A stretch of 64,000 nt of DNA. It comes from Qipengyuania sediminis. Lineage in GTDB: Bacteria > Pseudomonadota > Alphaproteobacteria > Sphingomonadales > Sphingomonadaceae. Position numbers and translations under genes: made by a program. The stretch's first letter is position 1. Every line of letters starts with the position of its first letter. The notes beneath the pieces are model-generated. The model searched no databases. It was not told the DNA's origin and worked only from the letters and a program-made list of their open reading frames with translations. Below, piece after piece: positions 6,006 to 15,278 of the stretch. The DNA lies in NCBI RefSeq assembly GCF_004358425.1, contig NZ_CP037948.1, forward strand, positions 1,922,001 to 1,986,000. The letters are read 5' to 3'.

Positions 6006-7375
6006 AAGCAATAACCATGCTCCAGCGCTCCCTCGCCCTTTGTCTGGGGGCGCTGGCGCTCTCGGCCTGCGCGTCGACCGGCCCTTCGGCCAAGCCCACG
6101 GCCGCCGCGCCCGCGATCAACGCCAACCCCTATCCCAGCACCTATCGCCCCTATCCCGGCCGCCCGGTCGCGTTGGTCGGCGCGACGGTGTTCGATGGGA
6201 CCGGCAAGCGGATCGAGAACGGAACCGTGCTGCTGCGCGACGGCAAGGTGGTGGCCGTGGGCGGGGCGGACCTTGCCACCGATGGCTACGACCGGGTCGA
6301 TGGCGCGGGCAAGTTCGTGACGCCGGGCATCATCGACATTCACAGCCATCTGGGCGCCTATCCCAGCCCCAGCGTGCCCGCGCATTCAGACGGTAACGAG
6401 GCGACGGACCCCACCACGCCCGAAGTCTGGGTGGAACATTCGATCTGGCCGCAGGACCCCGGCTTCACTCGTGCGCTTGCCAATGGCGGGGTCACGAGCC
6501 TGATGATCCTCCCCGGTTCCGCCAATCTGATGGGCGGGCGCTCGGTGACGCTCAAGAATGTGCCTGCGCGTACGGTGCAGGGAATGAAATTCCCCGGCGC
6601 GCCCTATGGCATGAAGATGGCCTGCGGCGAGAACCCTAAGCGCGTCTATGGCGCCAAGGGTCGCATGCCCTCCACGCGGATGGGCAATTTCGCCGTCAAC
6701 CGCCAGACCTGGTTCGATGCCAAGGCGGACGACGGCAAGAAGCGCAATCTCGCCACCGAGACGCTGAAGGGCGTGCTGGCGGGCGAGATCCTGGTCCACA
6801 ACCATTGCTACCGCGCCGACGAGATGGCGCTGGTCGTCGATATGGCGAAAGAGATGGGCTACAAGGTCTCGACCTTCCATCACGCGGTCGAAAGCTACAA
6901 GATCGGCGATCTTTTGCGCGAAAACGGCATTTGCAGCGCGGTCTGGGCCGATTGGTACGGCTTCAAGATGGAGAGCTTCGACGGCATCCGCGAGAACGCG
7001 GCGCTGCTGTTCAAGGAAGGCGCCTGCGTCGTCATCCATTCGGACGACGAGAACGGCATCCAGCGCTTGGCGCAGGAGGCGAGCAAGGCCGCCGCCGCGG
7101 GCCGCCGCATGGGCATCGCCATTCCCGACGAGGCGGTGGTCCGCTGGATCACGCTCAACCCCGCCACCGCCATGGGAATCGGAGGGATGACCGGCAGCCT
7201 GGAAGCCGGCAAGATGGCGGATGTGGTGCTGTGGAACGGCAATCCGCTCTCGGTCTATTCGCGGCCAGAGAAGGTCTGGGTCGATGGCGCGCTGCTCTAT
7301 GATTCGAACGATCCGAAGCTGCGGCCGGTGACCGATTTCGAGCTTGGCCAGCCCGGCGTGGGAGACGTCAAATGA
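6002..7375 (+). CDS. Amidohydrolase-family lipoprotein with intact metal site
   Basis: The 457-residue protein begins with a lipoprotein signal (LALSAC, Cys23), so it is probably anchored in the cell envelope. The amidohydrolase beta-barrel follows. The metal motif HSH is at residues 114-116 (GIIDIHSHLG), later ligands are in VHNHCY and FHHAVES, and the metal-binding Asp is in IHSDDENG. The C-terminal beta-sandwich returns with GSLEAGKMADVVLW. This order is that of the imidazolonepropionase-like and Xaa-Pro-dipeptidase-like group. The substrate is unknown, but a dipeptide or cyclic imide fits its place after a peptide transporter. It overlaps both neighbours by ATGA, so translation is probably coupled. 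Confidence 0.88.
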   Translation: MKAITMLQRSLALCLGALALSACASTGPSAKPTAAAPAINANPYPSTYRPYPGRPVALVGATVFDGTGKRIENGTVLLRDGKVVAVGGADLATDGYDRVDGAGKFVTPGIIDIHSHLGAYPSPSVPAHSDGNEATDPTTPEVWVEHSIWPQDPGFTRALANGGVTSLMILPGSANLMGGRSVTLKNVPARTVQGMKFPGAPYGMKMACGENPKRVYGAKGRMPSTRMGNFAVNRQTWFDAKADDGKKRNLATETLKGVLAGEILVHNHCYRADEMALVVDMAKEMGYKVSTFHHAVESYKIGDLLRENGICSAVWADWYGFKMESFDGIRENAALLFKEGACVVIHSDDENGIQRLAQEASKAAAAGRRMGIAIPDEAVVRWITLNPATAMGIGGMTGSLEAGKMADVVLWNGNPLSVYSRPEKVWVDGALLYDSNDPKLRPVTDFELGQPGVGDVK

Positions 7376-8745
7376 GCGCGCGGTTCCTCATCGGCGCGGC
7401 GCTGCTGGCGTTCGGCGCCCCTGCCATGGCGCAGGATGTCGCCATCACCAATGCGACGCTCGCCCGGGGCGACGGGTCGGAACCCGTCCGCGGCGCGACC
7501 GTGGTGGTGCGCGGGGGGCGGGTGGTCGCCGCGGGCGCCGGGGTTGCCGTCCCGGCGGGCATCCAGGCGGTCGACGGAACCGGCAAATGGGTCACCCCCG
7601 GGCTCTTCGCGGCCATGACCGCGCTCGGCCTCTCGGACGCAGACGGGGTGGACGAATCGAACGATGCCGGCGCGCGCGGTTCGCCCTTCGGCGCGGCGCT
7701 CGATGTCGCACCGGCGCTCAATCCCGCCTCGCAGCACGTCCAGGTGGCGCGCGGCGGCGGCATCACCCGCGCCAGCGTGTTCTCCCGTCCTACCGGATCG
7801 ATCTTCGGCGGGCAGGGCGCCCTCGTCGATATGGGAGCGGACCCGCGCATGGTGGTGCGTCCGCGCGCCTTCCAGCTGGTGACCCTGAGCGAGGAAGGTG
7901 GTCGCATCGCCGGCGGCAGCCGCGTGAGTGCGCACGCGGTGCTGCGCAATGCGCTGCGCGAGGCGCGGCAATATGGTGCCGACCCGCGCCTCTCCGTCAC
8001 CCGGCAGGCCGCCGAGATTGAGACCGGGGACGACGTACCCGTCGATCCGCGGTTGATCGACAGCCCGGCGCTGCGCGAGGATGTGCTGCTCACCCGCTTC
8101 GACGCCGCGGCGCTGGTGCCGGTCGTGCGCGGCGTGCAGCCGCTCTACGTCCATGTCGAGCGCGCCTCCGATATTCGTGCGGTGCTCGCGCTCCGCAGCG
8201 AGTTCCCCCGGCTGAAACTGGTGCTGGTAGGCGCCAGCGAAGGCTGGCTGGCCGCGCGCGAGATCGCCGCCGCGGGGGTGCCGGTGATCGCGCAGGCGAT
8301 GGTCGATCTCCCCTCGAGCTTCGAGCAGCTTGCTGCGACGCAGAGCAATGTCGGCCGGATGGTGCGCGCCGGGGTCAAAGTGGCGATCGGCGGGCTTGCC
8401 GGCACCACCGGCGACCAGCCGCGCAATCTGCCGCAATTCGCTGGCAATATGGTCGCTCTGACCAAGGTACCGGGCGCCACCGGGCTCAGCTGGGGCGAGG
8501 CCTTTGCGGCGATAAGCTCGATCCCGGCGGAGATCGCGGGCCTTGCCGGCCGGGCGGGCGTGCTCGCGCCCGGCGCGGCGGGCGACCTCGTCATTTGGGA
8601 CGGCGATCCGCTCGAAATCACCAGCACGGCGGAGCGCGTCTTCATCGACGGGGTCGAGCAGCCGCGTACCGATCATCAGCGCGGGCTTGCCGAACGCTAC
8701 CGCGATCTCGATACAAGCGATCTGCCCAAGGCCTACGACCGGTGA
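7372..8745 (+). CDS. Periplasmic amidohydrolase-like protein lacking the HxH metal motif
   Basis: The 457 residues start with a cleavable signal (FLIGAALLAFGAPAMAQ) and have the amidohydrolase frame: an N-terminal sandwich strand GGRVVAAGAG, then GKWVTPGLF, and a C-terminal GVLAPGAAGDLVIWDGDPLE. The first-strand metal motif is absent: where the upstream paralogue reads IDIHSHLG, this one reads FAAMTALG. The other His and Asp ligands are also not evident. It may therefore be a non-catalytic partner of the upstream enzyme rather than a metal-dependent hydrolase. It has the same length as that paralogue and overlaps it by ATGA, suggesting an old tandem duplication and possibly a heteromeric complex. 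Confidence 0.82.
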   Translation: MSARFLIGAALLAFGAPAMAQDVAITNATLARGDGSEPVRGATVVVRGGRVVAAGAGVAVPAGIQAVDGTGKWVTPGLFAAMTALGLSDADGVDESNDAGARGSPFGAALDVAPALNPASQHVQVARGGGITRASVFSRPTGSIFGGQGALVDMGADPRMVVRPRAFQLVTLSEEGGRIAGGSRVSAHAVLRNALREARQYGADPRLSVTRQAAEIETGDDVPVDPRLIDSPALREDVLLTRFDAAALVPVVRGVQPLYVHVERASDIRAVLALRSEFPRLKLVLVGASEGWLAAREIAAAGVPVIAQAMVDLPSSFEQLAATQSNVGRMVRAGVKVAIGGLAGTTGDQPRNLPQFAGNMVALTKVPGATGLSWGEAFAAISSIPAEIAGLAGRAGVLAPGAAGDLVIWDGDPLEITSTAERVFIDGVEQPRTDHQRGLAERYRDLDTSDLPKAYDR

Positions 8746-9224
8746 GGCAAGCGCTTGCCGCCCTGGCGCTCCTCGCCGCACCGGTCTCTGCCCAGAGCCC
8801 GGCGGCGGCGCCCGATCGCTCGCAGGACATCGCCTGGCATAATGCACAGCAGGCCTATCTCGCCGGGCTGAAACCGGCGCAGGGCTGGCGCTATCTTCCC
8901 GGCGGGCTCAAATGGCGGCGCATCGCCGGAGACGGCAGCGGCGCCCGGCCGACCGTCGAGGATAAGGTGACGGTCCATTACGCCGGCACCTTCATCGATG
9001 GCACGACATTCGATTCGAGCTTTGACCGCGGCGAGCCCGCGACCTTCCCCCTGGGCGCGCTGATCCCAGCCTGGCAGCGCGCGATCCCCGAGATGGGGGT
9101 GGGCGACACGATCGAGCTCGCCGCCCCGGCGACGCTGGCCTACGGCCCCGTGGGCAAGGGCCCGATCCCGGGCGGCGCGACTCTGCTCTTCAAGGTGCAG
9201 CTGCTCGGCATCGGCGGCGACTGA
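8742..9224 (+). CDS. FKBP-type peptidyl-prolyl cis-trans isomerase, exported
   Basis: The 160-residue product starts at a GTG that overlaps the previous stop (GTGA) and opens with a signal peptide ending in APVSAQ. A single FKBP domain fills the C-terminal half: VTVHYAGTFIDGTTFDSSFDR, then FPLGALIPAWQRAIPEMGVGD, LAYG and IPGGATLLFKVQLL. It speeds proline isomerisation in secreted proteins. It is the last gene of the transporter-amidohydrolase operon, consistent with a role in periplasmic protein or peptide handling. There is no upstream in-frame ATG that would keep a signal peptide. Confidence 0.9.
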   Translation: MRQALAALALLAAPVSAQSPAAAPDRSQDIAWHNAQQAYLAGLKPAQGWRYLPGGLKWRRIAGDGSGARPTVEDKVTVHYAGTFIDGTTFDSSFDRGEPATFPLGALIPAWQRAIPEMGVGDTIELAAPATLAYGPVGKGPIPGGATLLFKVQLLGIGGD

Positions 9225-9423
9225 GCGGAGCCGCCCGGCCCCCTAAGGTTACACGAAGATACACCTGCCAAAAGGCCGCACCCCCGTTCCGGCGGCAGCT
9301 TGCCGTGGGCAAAATGCCGGTTCGCCCACTATGATGCAGCGCCCGGGGCCTGTAGGAAAGCGAATAGGATTTGGCCTCGGCCAGTCCTACGCCAGCCGGG
9401 TCGCCAAAGGGGGGAATCTGCCT

Positions 9424-10086
9424 GTGGACCCGCTTGTCTCGCTTGCCGCCGCCAGCATTGCGCTCGTCGGCACGCATTTCGCGCTTTCGCATCCCCTGCG
9501 CGCACCGCTGGTCGCCCGGATCGGCGAGAGGGGTTTTCTCGGCCTCTACTCGCTGGTTGCGCTCGCCTGTATCGTCTGGATGGCGCGGGCCTTCCGCGCC
9601 GCCCCCGCTGCCGATCTGGGCGGAGCGACGGGGGAAGCGGGGTGGGTCGTCGCGAGCGCGGTGACGCTCCCCGCGCTTGTCCTCTTCCTCGGCTCGCTGC
9701 GCGGCAATCCCGCCTTCCCGGGAAGCGCAGTTACCGGCGCGCCGCGCGGCGTCTTCGCGGTCACCCGGCACCCGATGATGTGGGGCTTCGCGCTGTGGGC
9801 GATCAGCCATATCGTGTTGTGGTGGAGCTGGCGCACAACCATTGTGGCCATCGCGATCCTCTTCCTCGCGCTGGTCGGCGCGCATCTTCAGGACCGCAAG
9901 AAGGCCGCGCTGCTCGGTCCGGCCTGGACCGATTGGGCGGCGCAAACCAGCTACTGGCCCCGCTGGAGCCGGCTCTTTGAAGCGGGCGCTTTATTGTGGC
10001 TCGCGGCCCTTGCGACCTGGCTGCTCGTCACCTGGATGCACATCCCTGCGGGTGGAGCGCCAGCTGGATTATGGCGCTGGGTCTAA
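9424..10086 (+). CDS. NnrU-family integral membrane protein
   Basis: About 220 residues with six hydrophobic segments and the family marks THFALSHPLRAPLV near the start and FAVTRHPMMWGFALW in the middle. In denitrifiers NnrU is linked to nitric oxide and nitrite metabolism. The wider family also holds a plant zeta-carotene isomerase (Z-ISO), a heme protein of carotenoid synthesis. No denitrification genes are near, so the role here is open. The GTG at 9424 is chosen because the protein then begins at the usual conserved point; an ATG at 9331 would add 31 residues with no family resemblance. A G-rich stretch lies 11 bases upstream. Confidence 0.82.
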   Translation: MDPLVSLAAASIALVGTHFALSHPLRAPLVARIGERGFLGLYSLVALACIVWMARAFRAAPAADLGGATGEAGWVVASAVTLPALVLFLGSLRGNPAFPGSAVTGAPRGVFAVTRHPMMWGFALWAISHIVLWWSWRTTIVAIAILFLALVGAHLQDRKKAALLGPAWTDWAAQTSYWPRWSRLFEAGALLWLAALATWLLVTWMHIPAGGAPAGLWRWV

Positions 10087-10091
10087 TTGAT

Positions 10092-10343
10092 TTAGTCCAG
10101 CTCAACGCGATCGGCCCATCGCAAAAGCGATCTCAGAACAAACCAAAACGCCACTGCGATTGCAGTGCAGAGGCCGAGGACGATGAGCCCTTCCCGAAGG
10201 CCGAGGGGCGGATCGCTGCTCGCCGCTTAACCAGCCCAAGCGGCTAGTATCAGGACAGCAATCTCGAGCAGCAGCCCGATCGCTGCGACAACAAACGCGA
10301 GCAAGCGAATGCCGTCGCCATCAAGCGCGCGCCTCTTCCACAC
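10092..10343 (-). other. Two possible tiny membrane-protein frames downstream of dxs
   Basis: The gap after dxs on the same strand holds two consecutive hydrophobic frames in one reading phase, separated by a TAA at 10227-10229. The first (38 codons from a GTG at 10343, overlapping the dxs end) contains IRLLAFVVAAIGLLLEIAV. The second contains EGLIVLGLCTAIAVAFWFVL followed by a charged tail and a stop at 10092, but it lacks a good start codon. They may be the halves of one two-helix membrane protein split by a nonsense mutation, or they may be chance. Nothing else was seen in this 234-base gap. Confidence 0.3.
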
Positions 10344-12243
10344 CCGCACTGTTGTGACGCAGCGCGCTGAGCACCGTATCCACGATATGCGGCGCGTTGA
10401 GGCGGGCTTCGTCGTATTGCTTGGCGGGGTCGTCGTGGTCCTGGAATGTGTCGGGCAGGCGCATGGTGCGGATCTTGAGCCCCACGTCGAGCAGCCCTTC
10501 GTCGCTGGCGTGGGTCAGGACGTGCGCGCCCAGGCCCCCGATGGCGCCTTCCTCCACGGTCACCACCACCTCATGCGTCCGCATCAGCCGGTCGATCAGC
10601 GCCGTGTCGAGCGGCTTGGCGAAACGCAGGTCCGCGGCGGTGGTCGATAGCCCCTTGGCCTCGAGCTGGTCGGCGGCCTTCAGTGCCTCGGCAAGGCGCG
10701 TGCCGAGAGAGAGGATCGCGATCTTGCTGCCTTCGCGCACCACCCGGCCCTTGCCGATCTCGAGCCGCTCGGGCGTCTCGGGCAGGGCCACGCCGGTGCC
10801 GTTCCCGCGCGGATAGCGCAGCGCGATCGGCCCGGCGTCATGCTCGGCAGCGGTAAAGGTCATGTGGACCAGCTCCGCCTCGTCCGCCGCGGCCATGACC
10901 ACGAAATTGGGCAGGGTCGCCAGATAGGTGACGTCGAAGCTGCCGGCATGGGTGCAGCCGTCCGCGCCCACCAGCCCCGCGCGGTCGATCGCGAAGCGGA
11001 CCGGCAGGTTCTGGATCGCGACGTCATGCACCACCTGGTCGTAGGCGCGCTGGAGGAAGGTCGAATAGATCGCGCAGAACGGCCGCATCCCCTGCGCGGC
11101 AAGGCCGGCGGCGAAGGTAACCGCATGCTGCTCGGCAATGCCGACGTCGAAGGCGCGATCCGGGTGCGCCTTGGCGAAGCGGTCCACTCCCGTGCCGCTG
11201 GGCATGGCGGCGGTGATGGCGACGATGCGCGCGTCGGTCTCGGCCAGCTTCGCCAGCGTTTCGCCGAACACGTTCTGATAGGCGGGCGGGCCCCCGGCGC
11301 TCTTCTTCTGCTCGCCGGTGATGACGTCGAACTTCTGGACGCCGTGATATTTGTCCGCGCTCGATTCAGCAGGGCCGTAGCCCTTGCCCTTCTGGGTTAC
11401 GACATGGACCAGGATCGGTCCCTGCTCGCTGTCGCGCACATTCTCCAGCACCGGCACCAGATGGTCGAGGTTATGACCGTCGATGGGGCCGACGTAGTAG
11501 AAGCCCAGCTCTTCGAACAAGGTTCCGCCGGTCACCATGCCGCGGGTGAATTCCTCCGCCTTCTCGAGCCCATGGTTGAGGCGGCGGCTGATCTTGGCGG
11601 TGAGCCGCTTGGCAAGGCTGCGGAGGCCGAGATATTCGCTGCTCGAGACCATGCGCGCGAGATAGGCGGAAAGCCCGCCCACCGGGGGAGCGATCGACAT
11701 ATCGTTGTCGTTGAGGATCACCACCAGGCGATTTCCCGCCTGCTCGGCATTGTTCATCGCCTCGTAGGCCATCCCGGCGCTCATCGCGCCATCGCCGATC
11801 ACCGCGATGCCCTTGCCCGGCCGGCCGGTCAGCTTGTTCGCCACCGCGAAGCCCAGCGCGGCGCTGATCGAGGTCGAGGAATGCGCCGCGCCGAAGGGAT
11901 CGTATTCGCTCTCGCTCCGCTTGGTGAAGCCCGAGAGCCCGCCCCCCTGGCGCAGGGTGCGGATACGGTCCCGCCGCCCGGTCAGGATCTTGTGCGGATA
12001 GGCCTGGTGGCCGACATCCCAGACCAGTTTGTCGTTCGGCGTGTCGAAGACATAATGGATCGCGGTGGTCAGCTCGACGACGCCGAGGCCGGAGCCCAGA
12101 TGCCCGCCGGTCGAGCCCACCGCATCGATCATCTCGGCGCGCAGTTCATCCGCCAATTGGCGAAGCTGGCCGCGTTCGAGCTTGCGGAGGTCTTCCGGCG
12201 TATCGACCTGATCGAGCAGCGGCGTTGCGGGGCGTGCAGTCAT
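10321..12243 (-). CDS. dxs: 1-deoxy-D-xylulose-5-phosphate synthase
   Basis: The 640-residue thiamine-diphosphate enzyme joins pyruvate and glyceraldehyde 3-phosphate, the first step of the MEP isoprenoid pathway and also a source for thiamine and pyridoxal. Typical blocks are present in order: [29 protein letters not shown], the ThDP/Mg motif [17 protein letters not shown] ending in LNDNDMSI, the pyrimidine-domain block [15 protein letters not shown] with its catalytic Glu, and the C-terminal domain [28 protein letters not shown] is preferred as start over the ATG eight codons earlier because it matches the usual N-terminus. The length is normal for the family. Confidence 0.97.
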   Translation of the reverse strand: MTARPATPLLDQVDTPEDLRKLERGQLRQLADELRAEMIDAVGSTGGHLGSGLGVVELTTAIHYVFDTPNDKLVWDVGHQAYPHKILTGRRDRIRTLRQGGGLSGFTKRSESEYDPFGAAHSSTSISAALGFAVANKLTGRPGKGIAVIGDGAMSAGMAYEAMNNAEQAGNRLVVILNDNDMSIAPPVGGLSAYLARMVSSSEYLGLRSLAKRLTAKISRRLNHGLEKAEEFTRGMVTGGTLFEELGFYYVGPIDGHNLDHLVPVLENVRDSEQGPILVHVVTQKGKGYGPAESSADKYHGVQKFDVITGEQKKSAGGPPAYQNVFGETLAKLAETDARIVAITAAMPSGTGVDRFAKAHPDRAFDVGIAEQHAVTFAAGLAAQGMRPFCAIYSTFLQRAYDQVVHDVAIQNLPVRFAIDRAGLVGADGCTHAGSFDVTYLATLPNFVVMAAADEAELVHMTFTAAEHDAGPIALRYPRGNGTGVALPETPERLEIGKGRVVREGSKIAILSLGTRLAEALKAADQLEAKGLSTTAADLRFAKPLDTALIDRLMRTHEVVVTVEEGAIGGLGAHVLTHASDEGLLDVGLKIRTMRLPDTFQDHDDPAKQYDEARLNAPHIVDTVLSALRHNSAGVEEARA

Positions 12244-12318
12244 GCGCGCTGGCTTACAGCGCCGCACCGCGCCTGTCGATGAACGCCTCGTGATGATTTG
12301 CTGAGGAATGCGTGAGCG

Positions 12319-12777
12319 TCAGGCGGCGCAGGCTTCGCACAGCCCGCGCAGCTCCACGACCGGTCGCACATCGGCAAAGCCGGCGTCCTGGCCCGCGGCG
12401 CGCAAGGCGCCCGTCACCCGATCGTCGTCCAGGTGGCTGGCCTTGCCGCAATCATCGCAGATCAGGAAGATGCAGTCGTGCCTGCAACCGGGGTGGGTGT
12501 TGACGAGATAGGCATTGGCGCTTTCGATCCGGTTGGCGAGGTTGGTGCGCACGAAGAGGTCGAGGATGCGATAGACGCTGTTCGGCGCGACGCGCTTGCC
12601 GCGGCTTTTCGATAGGTTATCGGCAATGTCGTAAGCGCTTGCCGGGCGGTCGTGCCGGGCGAGCTCGGCGAAGACCGCCTCGCGCATCCCGGTCCATTGC
12701 TCCTCCGCCCCGGTCAGGGTCGTGCGCGCAGCCTCGATGAGGTCGCTGCCCGAGTACTCGCGGTGGCCCTGGGTCAT
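12319..12777 (-). CDS. zur: Fur-family metalloregulator, probably Zur
   Basis: The 152-residue protein has the Fur winged helix (ASAYDIADNLSKSRGKRVAPNSVYRILDLFV) and a dimerisation domain rich in metal ligands: Cys98, His100, Cys102, Cys107 and Cys110 (CDDCG), with Cys147 and Cys150 (CEAC) near the end. Paired CxxC motifs form the structural zinc site. The HPGCRHDCIFLICDDCG block resembles Zur more than iron Fur. It probably senses zinc and represses zinc uptake; assignment to Zur is inference. The start MTQGHREYSG is chosen because upstream residues are not family-like. No zinc transporter is adjacent. A MerC-domain gene 38 kb away has a palindrome that might be tested as a target. Confidence 0.82.
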   Translation of the reverse strand: MTQGHREYSGSDLIEAARTTLTGAEEQWTGMREAVFAELARHDRPASAYDIADNLSKSRGKRVAPNSVYRILDLFVRTNLANRIESANAYLVNTHPGCRHDCIFLICDDCGKASHLDDDRVTGALRAAGQDAGFADVRPVVELRGLCEACAA

Positions 12778-12814
12778 GCGCCACGAGCTAGGCGCGCCAG
12801 GCGCCCGCTTCAAG

Positions 12815-13492
12815 TCAGTTGCGCTGGTATTGGGCGCGGTAGAAACCGGGATACATCCGTGCGAGCGCCGCCACCTTGGGCGCATCCCAGCGCTGGATGT
12901 AGCCGTGGCGCGGGTTCTTGGCAGCGAAATCCTGATGGTAGGCCTCGGCGGGGTAGAACGCCTGCGCCCGCTCGATACCGGTCACGATCGGTGCCTTCCA
13001 CACGCCCGAGCGGCGCATCTGCGCGAGATAGGCGCGTGCGACCGCGTTCTGCTCGGCCGAAGTCGGGATGAGCGCGGCGCGGTAATGCGCGCCGACGTCG
13101 GGCCCCTGGCGGTTCTTGAGCGTCGGATCGGCAACCACCGAAAAGAACATTCGCAGCAACTGATCGTAGCGCACGATGCGGGGATCGTAGGTTACCCGCA
13201 CCGCCTCGGCATGATCGGTCATGCCGGAGGAGACGGCATCGTAGCGCGCCGAGCGGGCCGTGCCCCCGTGATAGCCGGAAACCGCGCTGGTAACGCCTTT
13301 CACATGGCTGAAGACCGCCTCCACCCCCCAGAAGCAGCCGCCCGCGAAGATCGCGGTCTTGAGCCCCGGCGTCTCCTGGGCGGTCCGCGCCGCTGCGGGG
13401 GCGTCTACCGCCGTTTCGGCGGCAGCGACGGCCGTGCAGGAGGCGCTGGCAAAACCAAGCGCCACCGCCAAGAACAGCGCCCGTGCGCGCAT
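12815..13492 (-). CDS. msrA: Peptide-methionine (S)-S-oxide reductase MsrA, exported
   Basis: The 225-residue protein has the MsrA signature GGCFWGVEAVF with catalytic Cys53. It also has YDPRIVRYDQLL, ADPTLKNRQGPDVGAHYR and AEAYHQDF. It reduces methionine S-sulfoxide in proteins. A hydrophobic N-terminus (RALFLAVALGFASA) then an alanine-rich stretch suggests export to the periplasm, so it likely repairs envelope proteins; the ASC near residue 19 is a weak lipobox. Resolving Cys residues at the C-terminus, common in other MsrA forms, are not present. The start overlaps the stop of a 31-codon frame upstream (TGATG). Confidence 0.93.
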   Translation of the reverse strand: MRARALFLAVALGFASASCTAVAAAETAVDAPAAARTAQETPGLKTAIFAGGCFWGVEAVFSHVKGVTSAVSGYHGGTARSARYDAVSSGMTDHAEAVRVTYDPRIVRYDQLLRMFFSVVADPTLKNRQGPDVGAHYRAALIPTSAEQNAVARAYLAQMRRSGVWKAPIVTGIERAQAFYPAEAYHQDFAAKNPRHGYIQRWDAPKVAALARMYPGFYRAQYQRN

Positions 13493-13587
13493 CACACGAT
13501 AGCTGCCAGCAGTGCTGGATTGCTCAACACCACGCCGACCGTGCCAAGCACGAAACCGAGCCCGAGATGGCGGTAGAGATGGTTCAT
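13492..13587 (-). CDS. Possible 31-residue membrane peptide upstream of msrA
   Basis: An ATG at 13587 with AAAGG eight bases upstream opens a 31-codon frame of strongly hydrophobic character (LGLGFVLGTVGVVLSNPALL, a single transmembrane helix). It ends in a TGA that overlaps the msrA start codon. The overlap and the ribosome binding site suggest a translated, coupled small gene. It could be a leader peptide or a small membrane protein. No family is recognised. Confidence 0.4.
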   Translation of the reverse strand: MNHLYRHLGLGFVLGTVGVVLSNPALLAAIV

Positions 13588-13679
13588 GGCGCACGCCTTT
13601 CGTTCGCTGTCGAGCGATCTGTCCTGCCAGATCGGCAGTGACTTCGCTCTGAACAAGCGCGTTGGCCGCGGTTCAGGCA

Positions 13680-15269
13680 TCAGTGCCGGAAGTGGCGCAT
13701 TCCGGTGAACACCATGGCGAGGCCCGCCTCGTCCGCGGCGGCGATCACGTCCTCGTCGCGGATCGAGCCGCCGGGCTGGATCACCGCCGTGGCTCCCGCT
13801 TCGGCCGCCGCCAGCAGCCCATCGGCGAACGGGAAGAACGCGTCGGACGCGACCGCGCTGCCTCGCGTGCGCGGTTCCGGCCAGCCATAGGTCTCGGCCG
13901 CCTCCGCCGCCTTCAAGGCGGCGATGCGCGAGGAATCGCGGCGGTTCATCTGCCCGGCCCCGATGCCCACGGTCGCGCCGTCCCTGGCATAAACGATGGC
14001 GTTCGATTTCACGTGCCGCGCCACGGTCCATGCGAAGAGGCAGTCGGCCAGCTCCTGCTCGGTGGGCGCGCGCTTCGTCACCACTCTGAGATCGGCCTGC
14101 GAGATCGCGCCGTTGTCGCGGCTCTGCACCAGCAAACCCCCGGTGATAGGCTTGGCCGAGAGCCCGCCACGGCGCGGATCGGGAAGGCCGCCGGTGACGA
14201 GCAGGCGCAGGTTCTTTTTGCGCGCAAACACGGCCCGTGCCTCTTCGCTCACCGCGGGCGCGATTACGACCTCGGTGAAGATCTGGCAGATCGCCTCCGC
14301 CGTCGCGAGGTCGAGCTCTGTGTTGACACAAACGATGCCCCCGAAGGCGGAAACGGAATCGCATTCGAGAGCGCGCTGCCACGCCTCTCGCAGCGACCCC
14401 GCCTGCGCCACGCCGCAGGGGTTGGCGTGCTTGACGATGACCACCGCCGGGTCCGTCTCCCGGAACTCCGCCGCAAGCTCCAAAGCCGCATCAGCGTCAT
14501 TGTAATTGTTGTAGCTCAGCTCCTTGCCCTGGAGCTGCTGCGCCTGCGCGATCCCGCGCCCGTGGGGCCCGGCGGGAGTGTAGAGCGCCGCGCGTTGATG
14601 CGGGTTCTCGCCATAGCGCAGCTCGGCAGCAAGGTACCCGTTCAGCGCCAGCAGCGGCGGGAACAGCTGTTGCTGGTCGGCGAAGGCGAACCACTGACTG
14701 ATCATTGCGTCATAGACCGCGGTCGCGGAAAAGGCCTTAGCTGCCAGCCGTTTACGAAGAGCGAGCGTCGTCGCCCCTCCATTGGCACGCATTTCTTCAA
14801 GAAACCCGCCGTAATCGGCAGGATCAGTCAGAACGGTCACATAGGCGTGGTTCTTGGCCGCCGATCGCACCATGCTCGGCCCGCCGATATCGATATTCTC
14901 GATGATGGTGGCCCGGTCCGCGCCGCGCATCACCGTTTCTTCGAAGGGATAGAGGTTGACGATCACGAGATCGATCGGTCCGATCCCATGCGCCTGCATT
15001 GCCGCGGCATGACCGGGATCGTCGCGGACACCGAGGAGACCGCCGTGGACGAGCGGGTGCAGCGTCTTGACGCGCCCGTCCATGATCTCGGGAAAGCCTG
15101 TGACGTCGCTGACGTCGAGCACCGTCAGCCCGGCGTTGCGAAGGGCCTGCGCGGTGCCGCCGGTGGAGATCAGCTCGACTCCCGCCTCGGCCAGCCGCGC
15201 GGCGAGATCGGCAAGCCCGCTTTTGTCGGAAACCGACAGCAGCGCGCGGCGGATCGGCACAGTGGTCAT
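13680..15269 (-). CDS. purH: Bifunctional AICAR formyltransferase / IMP cyclohydrolase
   Basis: The 529-residue enzyme carries out the last two steps of purine synthesis. The N-terminal cyclohydrolase (MGS-like) domain shows [27 protein letters not shown] and [13 protein letters not shown]. The C-terminal AICAR transformylase domain shows [36 protein letters not shown] and the end motif [20 protein letters not shown]. Length and order are normal. It follows the heparinase gene by nine bases, so it is in one transcription unit with rpe and the heparinase-like gene. Confidence 0.97.
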   Translation of the reverse strand: MTTVPIRRALLSVSDKSGLADLAARLAEAGVELISTGGTAQALRNAGLTVLDVSDVTGFPEIMDGRVKTLHPLVHGGLLGVRDDPGHAAAMQAHGIGPIDLVIVNLYPFEETVMRGADRATIIENIDIGGPSMVRSAAKNHAYVTVLTDPADYGGFLEEMRANGGATTLALRKRLAAKAFSATAVYDAMISQWFAFADQQQLFPPLLALNGYLAAELRYGENPHQRAALYTPAGPHGRGIAQAQQLQGKELSYNNYNDADAALELAAEFRETDPAVVIVKHANPCGVAQAGSLREAWQRALECDSVSAFGGIVCVNTELDLATAEAICQIFTEVVIAPAVSEEARAVFARKKNLRLLVTGGLPDPRRGGLSAKPITGGLLVQSRDNGAISQADLRVVTKRAPTEQELADCLFAWTVARHVKSNAIVYARDGATVGIGAGQMNRRDSSRIAALKAAEAAETYGWPEPRTRGSAVASDAFFPFADGLLAAAEAGATAVIQPGGSIRDEDVIAAADEAGLAMVFTGMRHFRH

Positions 15270-15278
15270 TTCTGGTTC

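Noticed and set aside
10840..12282. 480-codon plus-strand frame opposite dxs
   Set aside because: Antisense to a clear Dxs gene; composition is typical of a GC-rich shadow frame.
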